This document shows, piece by piece, positions 45,768 through 53,844 of a stretch of 64,000 nucleotides of DNA. A model generated the notes under the pieces. The model had not been told where the DNA came from. It did not search any database and saw only the letters and a program-made list of their open reading frames with translations. This DNA comes from Paenibacillus physcomitrellae. Lineage in GTDB: Bacteria > Bacillota > Bacilli > Paenibacillales > Paenibacillaceae. Where the stretch lies: NCBI RefSeq assembly GCF_002240225.1, contig NZ_CP022584.1, positions 2,701,501 to 2,765,500 on the forward strand, read 5' to 3'. Both the position numbers and the translations under genes were made by a program. The stretch's first letter is position 1, and the number at the start of each line of letters is the position of its first letter.

Positions 45768-46982
45768 TTATACGTAAATAACCTCATGGCCCGCCGCTTT
45801 AAGCAGGCGGTTCATGACGGCGGCGCCGAGCCCTTCCTCCGGGCAGGCCTCGGCCACCATAAAGCCGATGCCTTGCTCGTCGAAGCGGCGGAGCGCGGCG
45901 TACAGCCGGTGCGCCGCTTCGGCCAGCTCGGCAAGGCTGCCGAGCGACTGTACCGCGTCAGCCCGGTACAGCTCCAGGTGCTCGTCAAACGCGAGCACCC
46001 CGGTCCGTTCGCCGCGCGCGGCGGCCGCATCCAGCTCCGCCTGGATGCGGGCCGCAGCCTGATGCGCGGCTCCCTTGACCACGCACAACCGCCCTTTCGG
46101 GGCGTAGTGCGTGTACTTCATGCCCGGCGAGCGCGGCTGCGCCGGGACATGGGCGACCCCGCCGCCCTGAAGGGCGGGGTCGAGCGTGACGCTCGCCGCC
46201 ACTGCGGCGAGCGCTTCGGCCGTGATCCCGCCTGGGCGGAGCACGGTCACTTCGCCGCCTGCGCCGCATTCGACCACCGTTGACTCCAGGCCCACCCCGG
46301 TGGGCCCGCCGTCAACGATGCCGTCGATGGCGCCGGCGAGATCCTCGCCCACGTGGCTTGCCAGCGTGGGGCTCGGCCGGCCTGACCGGTTGGCGCTTGG
46401 CGCCGCCACCGGGCAGCCCGCTGCGGCGATGAGCCGCAGCGCAATGTCGTGGGCGGGCATGCGCACGCCCACGGTGGACAATCCCGCCGTCACCTTCGGA
46501 CTGACGGCGCCTTCGCGCACGGGCAGCACTATGGTCAGCGGCCCGGGCCAAAATGCCGCCATCAGCTTTCTGGCGGCCTCCGGCACGTCCGTCACCAGCT
46601 CCGTTAGCTGGCTTTCATCGGCAATATGCACGATGAGCGGGTTGTCGGACGGACGTCCCTTGGCGGCAAAAATCCGTTCTACCGCTTCCGTGGAACGCGC
46701 ATCCGCGCCAAGTCCATATACAGTCTCCGTCGGGAACGCCACCGTCCCTCCGGAGGCCAGAAGCGCTGCGGCTTCTACAATCGCCGTCTCCGCCCCGCGG
46801 ATTTCCGGCTCTTGCGCTTGTCCAGCCTCCGCCGCCTCCGACAGACTGCGGACATCCCAATAACAGGTAGAAACGCCTTCTCCATTTCCTTTCCCCGTAT
46901 GCGGACCCATCTGCAGTTTGGAAGAACAAGGGTCCTCCGCGCCTTCCGGCGGATGCCCTTTTTGCTGAAATTCGTCTCTCAT
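45768..46982 (-). CDS. ywlC: L-threonylcarbamoyladenylate synthase (Sua5/YwlC)
   Basis: Makes threonylcarbamoyl-AMP for the t6A37 modification of ANN-decoding tRNAs. The YrdC domain (about residues 65-250) has VAFPTETVYGLGADA, the KxR motif in AAKGRPSDNPLIVHI and SANRSGRPSPT; the C-terminal Sua5 domain (about 290-404) starts near SPGMKYTHYAPKG. 404 residues against 346 in B. subtilis. The first ATG at 46982 has no good ribosome binding site, so up to about 40 N-terminal residues are uncertain. The 3' half is strikingly GC-rich. Confidence 0.93.
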   Translation of the reverse strand: MRDEFQQKGHPPEGAEDPCSSKLQMGPHTGKGNGEGVSTCYWDVRSLSEAAEAGQAQEPEIRGAETAIVEAAALLASGGTVAFPTETVYGLGADARSTEAVERIFAAKGRPSDNPLIVHIADESQLTELVTDVPEAARKLMAAFWPGPLTIVLPVREGAVSPKVTAGLSTVGVRMPAHDIALRLIAAAGCPVAAPSANRSGRPSPTLASHVGEDLAGAIDGIVDGGPTGVGLESTVVECGAGGEVTVLRPGGITAEALAAVAASVTLDPALQGGGVAHVPAQPRSPGMKYTHYAPKGRLCVVKGAAHQAAARIQAELDAAAARGERTGVLAFDEHLELYRADAVQSLGSLAELAEAAHRLYAALRRFDEQGIGFMVAEACPEEGLGAAVMNRLLKAAGHEVIYV

Positions 46983-47090
46983 AAGTTAGTCAACTCATTC
47001 TTTCTTTATTGGTTAGAATCTGCATACACAGTCGTGAATAACAATCAACCTCTATTGTAGTCCGAATCGGAATATCCGTAAATCCGAGTC

Positions 47091-47117
47091 AAAAAGGGCC
47101 GCCCGGCAGAGCAGCCC
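47091..47117 (-). terminator. Intrinsic terminator of spoIIR
   Basis: A 9-bp GC-rich stem (47096-47104 with 47109-47117, two G-U pairs) with a 4-base loop, followed on the minus strand by TTTTTGAC. It lies 40 bases after the spoIIR stop. Confidence 0.85.
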
Positions 47118-47156
47118 CTATATTTTTTGCTATTATGTTGAGTTCCCATCCATTTC

Positions 47157-47891
47157 TCAGGCAAAAAGCCCGGTTACCCAGCCCCAAAACTGCTGCAGCA
47201 TATCCCAAATGAAGAAATGTACCTCCGGCGCCTCGGCTTGTCCGGCATTTTGCTCCGCATCGCCCTTCGCCGCCCCGTTACTGGACGGGCTGTCGCTGGT
47301 CTTAGCCGATGCCGCAGAAGCGGTTTGGGTATCGGCGCTTTGGCTTTGTGCCAGGGCATCTCCGCTGCTGCCGTCAATGAAACAAAGAGGCGGAAAAAGC
47401 ACACACCACCAGTTTTGGCCTTGCCCGGAGCCGAGTGTAATGCGAAGCGCTTCATAGTTGCCGGCCGGATAGACTTCGCCGCCGTACATTTTTGCCGGGA
47501 AAGGAACATTGCCAATCTCAACCTTATAACTGTAACTTTCGCCATTCGCTTTAAGAGTAGCGGCTACCTGACGTTCGACCTCCGGCAAATGCTCCCGGAT
47601 TACAGCACGCGCCTGCTCCAGACTTTGCGGGTTGTCCAGCGTTTGAACCCAGCTGTTCATCTGGGCTACTACAGCGTCCCGTACCTTTCGTTTCACCAGT
47701 TGGTCAGTCGGATTATCCGAATCAGCCAAAATGCGCAGGCGGATCGATTCCTGAGGGATTTCGGTCTGTACAGCCGCAGCATCGGTCTTCTGATTGTCCC
47801 AGGACATCAGCAAAATCATGAAACAGAAAATCAGAAGCATCGCCGTCTTCGAGTGATTCCCTTTACCGCCGCGTTTCATCCCATTCCCCAT
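47157..47891 (-). CDS. spoIIR: Stage II sporulation protein R
   Basis: Forespore signal that is secreted into the intermembrane space and triggers SpoIIGA to process pro-sigma-E in the mother cell. An N-terminal membrane or signal helix (about residues 16-30) precedes the conserved core ESIRLRILADSDNPTDQ through GQNWWCVLFPPLCF. A Ser/Ala/Gln-rich stretch (about 180-215) precedes a hydrophobic C-terminus. 244 residues. GAGGAGGA precedes ATG 47891. The gene is placed as in B. subtilis between prmC and ywlC. Confidence 0.95.
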   Translation of the reverse strand: MGNGMKRGGKGNHSKTAMLLIFCFMILLMSWDNQKTDAAAVQTEIPQESIRLRILADSDNPTDQLVKRKVRDAVVAQMNSWVQTLDNPQSLEQARAVIREHLPEVERQVAATLKANGESYSYKVEIGNVPFPAKMYGGEVYPAGNYEALRITLGSGQGQNWWCVLFPPLCFIDGSSGDALAQSQSADTQTASAASAKTSDSPSSNGAAKGDAEQNAGQAEAPEVHFFIWDMLQQFWGWVTGLFA

Positions 47892-47927
47892 TGAAACCGT
47901 CCTCCTCGCTGATCTCTTTTCTATCAG

Positions 47928-47957
47928 CCAGTATGCCCGGATTGCGAATCTATAAAC
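47928..47957 (-). promoter_or_regulatory. Possible sigma-F promoter of spoIIR
   Basis: GTTTA on the minus strand (complement of 47953-47957) fits the GYWTA element and is followed after 15 bases by GGCATACTGG (complement of 47928-47937), which matches the GG of the -10 box but few other positions. spoIIR is a sigma-F gene in B. subtilis; the sequence match alone is weak. Confidence 0.3.
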
Positions 47958-48042
47958 CTATTAAATATGATTAAATATGATTCAAACCAAAAGGTTGTGG
48001 TAAAAGCAAGGGAGGTCACATTTTAAACGAGGAGGATACTTT

Positions 48043-48492
48043 ATGAAGACTTACGGAAAATTCGGACTAATGATTGTAGTCTCGACCTTCATTATGTACG
48101 GGCTTATGTACTTAAATGTTTTTAAGCTCGATCATATTTTCTTCAGTGAAACCCGCGTGTATATGGCCCTTATCATGGGAGCCTCTATGGCGATTGTCAT
48201 GCTTCTTTTTATGTGGAAAATGTATACCAACCGGAAATTGAATGCTGTCATCCTTGGCGCAAGCGCTGTTATATTTGGCGTATCCTTATGGCTGGTACGC
48301 AGCCAGTCAACAATAGAAGATGTGGCTTGGATGAAAGCTATGATCCCCCATCACTCCATAGCCATTTTAACCAGTGAACGTGCTCACCTGTCTGACCCGA
48401 GGGTTCAAGAGCTTGCCAACAGCATCAGCGAGTCCCAAACCCGGGAAATCAGCGAAATGAAAGAATTAATTAAAGAACTTCAAAACAAATAA
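48043..48492 (+). CDS. DUF305-like small membrane protein
   Basis: 149 residues with three or four membrane helices (about 7-25, 38-58, 68-86) and a cytoplasmic or external C-terminus that resembles the core of DUF305: MKAMIPHHSIAILTSERA and a regular helical stretch to the end. The His-His pair is a likely metal site in this family; function is not established. GAGGAGGA lies 9 bases before the ATG. It is the only plus-strand gene between 1 and 52.8 kb, so it was probably added to this locus. Confidence 0.8.
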   Translation: MKTYGKFGLMIVVSTFIMYGLMYLNVFKLDHIFFSETRVYMALIMGASMAIVMLLFMWKMYTNRKLNAVILGASAVIFGVSLWLVRSQSTIEDVAWMKAMIPHHSIAILTSERAHLSDPRVQELANSISESQTREISEMKELIKELQNK

Positions 48493-48539
48493 AGCAGATT
48501 AACTAGCCTATTGTGGGACAACAGAGGCCCTCGCCGGTA

Positions 48540-49127
48540 TTAATGCAATCTGGAAGGGATATCCTCGTTATGCCCGCCCTCAAGCTCTGAAAAAAGGGTA
48601 GGCGCCTGGCTGGCCGGAGCAGAAAGATTCAGCTGGGGAAAGTTTTGCTTCAAAAGCCTTTCCAGATCTCCCATCGTTACCGGCTTGGCTTCGGGCATAA
48701 GTTCATAACCAAACAAACCGTTATTCTCAATCGTTCCGAATTGGACAGATTCAATCCGTGAAATGCCTGCAGCCCGCATGCGTTTCTCAAGATCATCTAC
48801 CGTAATCCGGAGCTTTTTTAAATGGGACTGAACCAGCCTGCCGTTCTGAATAACAACAACCGAGCCTCCCTTAAACACCTTTTCCCCTCCGTTCCACTTC
48901 AAGGTGATCCATTCGACCAGCACCAGTATGCCTAACAAAATGGCTCCGGAAACCAAGGCATTGCCTAATTTCCCGGAGATCCCCGAGCCCAAAACAGTTC
49001 CCACCATCAACAGAATCGCCACCTGTGGAATCGTCATTTGGGAAATTGATTTTCGTCCGCTTAATCGGAATAATAACAGAGCAATCAAAGCCAAAACTAC
49101 CGATCTCCAAATTAGGTTAAAATCCAA
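48540..49127 (-). CDS. DUF421 membrane protein (YetF type)
   Basis: Three N-terminal membrane helices (about residues 8-80) precede a soluble domain of the DUF421/YetF family with FKGGSVVVIQNGRLVQSHLKK and VQFGTIENNGLFGYELM. 195 residues, a little shorter than B. subtilis YetF (231). The start is TTG 49127, directly after AGGAGAG. Members are sporulation- or stress-associated in some Bacilli, but no precise role is known. Confidence 0.88.
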   Translation of the reverse strand: MDFNLIWRSVVLALIALLLFRLSGRKSISQMTIPQVAILLMVGTVLGSGISGKLGNALVSGAILLGILVLVEWITLKWNGGEKVFKGGSVVVIQNGRLVQSHLKKLRITVDDLEKRMRAAGISRIESVQFGTIENNGLFGYELMPEAKPVTMGDLERLLKQNFPQLNLSAPASQAPTLFSELEGGHNEDIPSRLH

Positions 49128-49204
49128 TTGTCTCTCCTCCTGACGTATGTTCAGAAATAGAAATCAAACTTTAGCTTCCCCCGACCTGCCTTCTTAAATG
49201 CACG

Positions 49205-49242
49205 ACAAAAAAGCCGCTTGTCCACTTGGGTGATGAGCGGCT
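49205..49242 (-). terminator. Intrinsic terminator of the RodA/FtsW gene
   Basis: An AAGCCGCT/AGCGGCTT stem (49211-49218 with 49235-49242) is followed on the minus strand by TTTTTTGTCG. It lies 34 bases after the gene's stop. Confidence 0.85.
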
Positions 49243-49275
49243 TTTTGTCTATGTTTTTCTTTTTTAGTTCATGTT

Positions 49276-50454
49276 TTATTGGGAACCCTGTTTTTGAACA
49301 AGGGAATCTTCCTTTTCCTGTCCGTGCAAGCGGACGCTCATGACGACGCCCAAACTTGCCATGTTGATAAGGAGGGAGGTTCCCCCGTAGCTGATGAAGG
49401 GAAGTGTAATCCCCGTCAGCGGCATAATGCCGATGAACATACCGATGTTCTCAAAGATCTGATAAAGCAGCATCGCTACGACGCCTACAATAAGATAAGG
49501 GCCGCCCCGCTCCTTCGCTTCCAGCGAGATCAGAATCATGCGGTGAATCAATATGAAATACAGCAGCAGCAGCACCGAACATCCCACAAACCCGAATTCC
49601 TCAGCTACCACCACAAAGATGGAGTCGGAATAGGTATAAGGAACCCGGCTGCTCTGCACGAAATCTCCATGCATATAGCCTTTGCCGAACATGCCGCCCG
49701 AAGCGATTGCGATCTTGGCGTTGCGGGTATGATAAGAAGCGTCTTTGCTCGCTTCATCCGGCAGCAGCCAAGGGTCGATCCGGTCGAGCCAGTGCGCTTT
49801 GCTGGTCCCTGCCAGTGAAGTTGCGATCTGATCATGAAACGAGATATAAGATTTAATACCGACAACGACAACTGCCGCAAACACCACCAGAATGATCAGG
49901 GTGTGCGAATATTTCAAATTCCCGATCCAAAGCAGGCCGAGCAAAATGACCAGATAACTCAGGCCGTTACCGATGTCATTCTGAGCCATAACGAGTCCGA
50001 AGGGCACCAAAGTAACCAGGGTCAACGGCACCACGTTTCTCCAGAAGGACAAGCGTGCCCGATGTTTCTTAATAAGGAGCGCCGTCAGCGTAATGATCAG
50101 CACCAGCTTAAACAGCTCGGCCGGCTGCAGGCTGAGTCCGCCAGGGAGCTTAAGCCAGCCCTGCGCACCGTTAATACTGCTGCCTATGAAATTAACCAGC
50201 AGCAGCAGCAGCAGACCGAGACCTAAAATATACGGATAATATTTGATTAACAGCTTATAATCAAGCAGTGCAATTCCGAAAAAAGCAATGAAACCGGGTA
50301 TATAATAAAGCGCCATCCTTTTGTCGGCGCCCCTGAAGTCTTTCCATCCCGCTACCCCGCTGTGAATCAGGATAATACTGAGCACCATGAGGAGCCCCAG
50401 GATGACCACGATCACCCAGTCCATCTTCTTTAATTTGTTGATTATGATCAACAC
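49276..50454 (-). CDS. rodA: RodA/FtsW/SpoVE family SEDS glycosyltransferase
   Basis: Polytopic membrane enzyme that polymerises lipid II into glycan with a class B penicillin-binding protein. About ten helices are present, with the SEDS motifs NGAQGWLKLPGGLSLQPAEL, the conserved Asp in MAQNDIGNGLSYL, and the C-terminal GITLPFISYGGTSLL. 392 residues, best fitting the RodA side of the family. Start GTG 50454 follows a run of G. No cognate PBP is next to it. Confidence 0.9.
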   Translation of the reverse strand: MLIIINKLKKMDWVIVVILGLLMVLSIILIHSGVAGWKDFRGADKRMALYYIPGFIAFFGIALLDYKLLIKYYPYILGLGLLLLLLVNFIGSSINGAQGWLKLPGGLSLQPAELFKLVLIITLTALLIKKHRARLSFWRNVVPLTLVTLVPFGLVMAQNDIGNGLSYLVILLGLLWIGNLKYSHTLIILVVFAAVVVVGIKSYISFHDQIATSLAGTSKAHWLDRIDPWLLPDEASKDASYHTRNAKIAIASGGMFGKGYMHGDFVQSSRVPYTYSDSIFVVVAEEFGFVGCSVLLLLYFILIHRMILISLEAKERGGPYLIVGVVAMLLYQIFENIGMFIGIMPLTGITLPFISYGGTSLLINMASLGVVMSVRLHGQEKEDSLVQKQGSQ

Positions 50455-50584
50455 GGATCCCCCCAGAGTCCTTTTTGCCTGAACTCTGTCTTATCGCAAA
50501 GTTCTTAGTGACTGACATCCTGACATATGAACTACGTTCAAACTCCCCTTAATGTTACACTATCCCGGCCAGTCAGAACAAATG

Positions 50585-51574
50585 TTATTCGTTTCCGTCA
50601 ATGCCGATGACATGCCGGTCAATTCCCGCATAATCCTTCACGGTTTCGATCCGGCTCCAATAACCGGTTTGCCGGAGCAGCACGGCTACATCCTCCGCCT
50701 GTCCCATGCCCAGTTCAAAGCCGATCAGCCGCGGCGGCGCCTGCAGCAGCGAAAGCTGCTGCATCATGATCCGGTACGGATCCAGGCCATCCGTCCCGCC
50801 GTCCAAAGCGGAACGCGGCTCGAAATCTTTGACTTCCGGCTGCAGCCCTTCGATGACGGCCGCCGGGATGTAAGGCGGATTGGACACAAGGATGTCCAGC
50901 TTCATACCCTGGAAAGGCTCCAGCAGATTGCCTTCGCGGAAATCGATATCGAGACCGAGCTCCGCCGCATTGCTTTGCGCCGTCTTCAGCGCACCGGGCG
51001 AAATATCGCTTGCCATCACGCGCCACTCCGGCCGCAGATGCTTCAGCGCCACAGCAATGGCGCCGCTGCCCGTGCCAATATCGGCCACCAGCGGCCGATC
51101 ATCCGAATCCGGCACTGCTGCTGTTCGTACAGCTGCTTCTATCGGTGCAGCCGATGCTGCCCCTCCGCTTCCCGAATTCCCTGCGGCCTTTCGTTTCTCC
51201 TGCGGCCATAGCTCCGTCCCAAGCTGGACGATGCGCTCTACCAGCAGCTCCGTTTCCGGCCGGGGGATCAGCACGGCGGGGTTCACCTTAAAGGTTAACC
51301 CGTAAAACTCCTGCTCCCCCGTAATATATTGGGCGGGTTCTCCCTGGGCTTTGCGGATAATGGCTTGTTCCCACTCCGCCTTCCGGTCCTTCGGAAACCC
51401 TTCTCTTTGCGCGGCCAGCAGGGATGCCGGCGATAAGCCCAGCACATGGCTGAGCAGCAGTCTGGCATTGGCATCCGGCTCGCTGATGCCGGCCGCCGTC
51501 AAAAAAGAAGAAGCCTCCTGAAGGGCTTCTCTGATATTTATCGCTGCAGACATGACAAAGCTGTCTCTGTTCAA
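50585..51574 (-). CDS. prmC: Peptide chain release factor N5-glutamine methyltransferase PrmC
   Basis: Methylates the GGQ glutamine of release factors. The N-terminal helical domain, the SAM site VADIGTGSGAIAVAL and the catalytic SNPPYIP motif are intact. An Ala/Gly/Ser-rich insertion of about 30 residues lies between the N-terminal domain and the SAM domain. I choose TTG 51574, with AAGGAG 9 bases upstream inside the end of prfA; the ATG at 51553 is an alternative. Directly follows prfA, its substrate. Confidence 0.94.
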   Translation of the reverse strand: MNRDSFVMSAAINIREALQEASSFLTAAGISEPDANARLLLSHVLGLSPASLLAAQREGFPKDRKAEWEQAIIRKAQGEPAQYITGEQEFYGLTFKVNPAVLIPRPETELLVERIVQLGTELWPQEKRKAAGNSGSGGAASAAPIEAAVRTAAVPDSDDRPLVADIGTGSGAIAVALKHLRPEWRVMASDISPGALKTAQSNAAELGLDIDFREGNLLEPFQGMKLDILVSNPPYIPAAVIEGLQPEVKDFEPRSALDGGTDGLDPYRIMMQQLSLLQAPPRLIGFELGMGQAEDVAVLLRQTGYWSRIETVKDYAGIDRHVIGIDGNE

Positions 51575-51578
51575 AGCG

Positions 51579-52646
51579 TTATTCTCCTTTTTCCAGCAGT
51601 TCGGACTGTTCGGCAATGGTCAAGGCAGAAAGAATCTCTTCGATTTCCCCATTCATGACCTGGTCCAGCTTGTGCAGCGTAAGTCCGATGCGGTGATCGG
51701 TTACACGGCTTTGTGGGAAGTTGTAGGTCCGGATGCGTTCACTGCGGTCACCGGTACCAACTTTGCTTTTACGTTCGCCGGCGTATTTCGCTTCTTCTTC
51801 CTGACGCATCATATCGTAAATCCGGGTACGCAGCACCTGCAGGGCTTTCTCCTTGTTGGAGTTCTGCGATTTGCCGTCCTGGCACGTGGCTACGATTCCT
51901 GTAGGGACATGCGTTACACGCACCGCAGATTTAGTTGTGTTGACGGACTGTCCGCCCGCACCGCTGGAGCAGAACGTATCAACGCGGATGTCTTTATCGT
52001 TAATCTCAATATCAACCTCTTCGGCTTCCGGCATAACGGCCACCGTTGAAGTAGAGGTATGAATCCGTCCGCCCGACTCCGTAGAAGGAATACGCTGCAC
52101 GCGGTGCGCGCCGCTTTCGTATTTCATTTTGCTGTAAGCGCCACGACCGTTAATCATAAAAATAACCTCTTTAAAACCGCCAAGGTCGCTTTCGTTAACG
52201 TCCATCAACTCAACGCGCCATCCCTGGGCGTCTGCATAACGGGTATACATGCGGTACAGATCGGCGGCAAACAGCGCCGCTTCGTCTCCGCCGGCAGCGC
52301 CGCGGATTTCGACGATAACGTTCTTGTCATCATTCGGGTCTTTAGGCAGCAGCAGGACGCGAATCTGTTCTTCAAGTTCTGTCTTGCGGGCGGTCAAATT
52401 GTCGATTTCACCTTTGACCATTTCTTTCATTTCGTCATCAAGCTTCTCGTTCTGCATTTCTTTCGCAGCCTCAAGCTCTTCAACAACTTGTTTGTATTCA
52501 TTATAAGCTTCATATGTGGGCTGCAAATCGGACTGCTCTTTCGAATAATCCCGCAGCTTCTTTGGATCGCTAGCCACATCCGGATCGCAAAGCAGCTCAC
52601 TCAGCTTCTCATAACGGTCAATCAGGGCTTCAAGTTTATCCAGCAA
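51579..52646 (-). CDS. prfA: Peptide chain release factor 1
   Basis: Recognises UAA and UAG and releases the peptide. The catalytic GGQ motif is in [16 protein letters not shown]. The codon-recognition tripeptide position reads Pro-Ser-Thr in [15 protein letters not shown], where Pro-Ala-Thr is standard in E. coli; the middle residue varies in Firmicutes. 355 residues. Start TTG 52646 follows AGAGGTGA. Co-transcribed with prmC. Confidence 0.97.
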   Translation of the reverse strand: MLDKLEALIDRYEKLSELLCDPDVASDPKKLRDYSKEQSDLQPTYEAYNEYKQVVEELEAAKEMQNEKLDDEMKEMVKGEIDNLTARKTELEEQIRVLLLPKDPNDDKNVIVEIRGAAGGDEAALFAADLYRMYTRYADAQGWRVELMDVNESDLGGFKEVIFMINGRGAYSKMKYESGAHRVQRIPSTESGGRIHTSTSTVAVMPEAEEVDIEINDKDIRVDTFCSSGAGGQSVNTTKSAVRVTHVPTGIVATCQDGKSQNSNKEKALQVLRTRIYDMMRQEEEAKYAGERKSKVGTGDRSERIRTYNFPQSRVTDHRIGLTLHKLDQVMNGEIEEILSALTIAEQSELLEKGE

Positions 52647-52873
52647 AGGAGTTCACCTCTCATAAGGTTATGGAATATAGACATAATGTATATTTATTCT
52701 CGAAATTTCGGGTTGGTAAACGACTTTTTATTATATCACGAAGCTTTAAATTTGAACAGATGGGGTTTCTTGATTTTTGTTTCCAGAACTTTTAGACTGA
52801 AAGCATAACCGTTTATTGGTGTCTGACTAAATTGGTGTTTAACTATTACGTTATCAACGGAAGGTGAAGCAGT

Positions 52874-53818
52874 ATGTCCAATCCAGATAACAGCAAGGCC
52901 GACGGACGGCAAAGAATCGCCGTCGTAACCGGTGCGAGCGGAGGGATGGGACTCGCTACGGCCAGGATGCTCGCCTCTGAGCACGGTATGAAGGTTTACC
53001 TGCTGGCCCGAAGCCTGGAGCGGGGAACCGCAGCTCTGGAGAATGTCAAACGCTGCAGCAAAAGAGATGATCCGGAATTGATCCTGTGTGATCTCGGCTC
53101 TATGGAGCAGATCCGCCGGGCCGCTGAAGAAATCAGGTCCCGCTGCACGCACATTGACGTCCTGGTGAACAATGCCGGTGTCTTAACCCTGAGGAGAGAA
53201 GAAACCGAAGATGGATTTGAACGCCAGCTGGGCGTCAATCATCTCGGGCATTTTGTTTTAACCCGGGAACTGCTTCCTTTACTCAGCGAAAGCCGTCAGG
53301 GGCGGATCGTGATCGTCTCTTCGGCCATTCACAAATTCGGCAAAATGAATTACAACGACCCGCACATGAAACGCCGCTACACGATGTGGGGTGCTTACGG
53401 CCGTTCCAAGCTGGCTAACTTGTGGTTTATGAAGGAGCTGCATGAACGGCTCAAGGAAAGCCGGGTAACGGTCAATGCCGTACATCCCGGGGCCGTATCG
53501 ACGCAGATCGGCGTCAACCGCAGCACCGGCTTCGGCACCTTTGTTCACCGGATGGTGAAGCCGTTCTTCCTGACGCCCGAGCAGGGCGCGGATACGGCCG
53601 TTTATTTGGCCTCTTCCCCGGAAGTCGCCGGAATGTCGGGTCTTTATTTCTATAAACGCAAACCGGCGAAAATATCGGCGAAGGCCTCTTCTCCTGAACT
53701 GGCGAACCGCTTCTGGGAGTGGAGCGAAGAGGTAACCGGATACCGGGATCAACCGAAGCCAGTCGAAACAAACGTACCGACGACAACAGGGTCGTTCCGA
53801 ATAAACTCATTCAGATAG
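52874..53818 (+). CDS. Short-chain dehydrogenase/reductase, retinol-dehydrogenase-like
   Basis: NAD(P)-dependent oxidoreductase with a classical SDR fold. Cofactor motif TGASGGMG (residues 19-26), NNAG, catalytic Ser in IVSSAIHKFG and YGRSK with the Tyr and Lys. The arrangement DLGSMEQIRRAAEEI and HPGAVSTQIG is like the retinol dehydrogenase-type subgroup. 314 residues. GGAAGGTGA precedes the ATG. Convergent with the regulator gene that follows; substrate unknown. Confidence 0.9.
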   Translation: MSNPDNSKADGRQRIAVVTGASGGMGLATARMLASEHGMKVYLLARSLERGTAALENVKRCSKRDDPELILCDLGSMEQIRRAAEEIRSRCTHIDVLVNNAGVLTLRREETEDGFERQLGVNHLGHFVLTRELLPLLSESRQGRIVIVSSAIHKFGKMNYNDPHMKRRYTMWGAYGRSKLANLWFMKELHERLKESRVTVNAVHPGAVSTQIGVNRSTGFGTFVHRMVKPFFLTPEQGADTAVYLASSPEVAGMSGLYFYKRKPAKISAKASSPELANRFWEWSEEVTGYRDQPKPVETNVPTTTGSFRINSFR

Positions 53819-53844
53819 GTTCACTTAATTCAAAAAAACAAACC

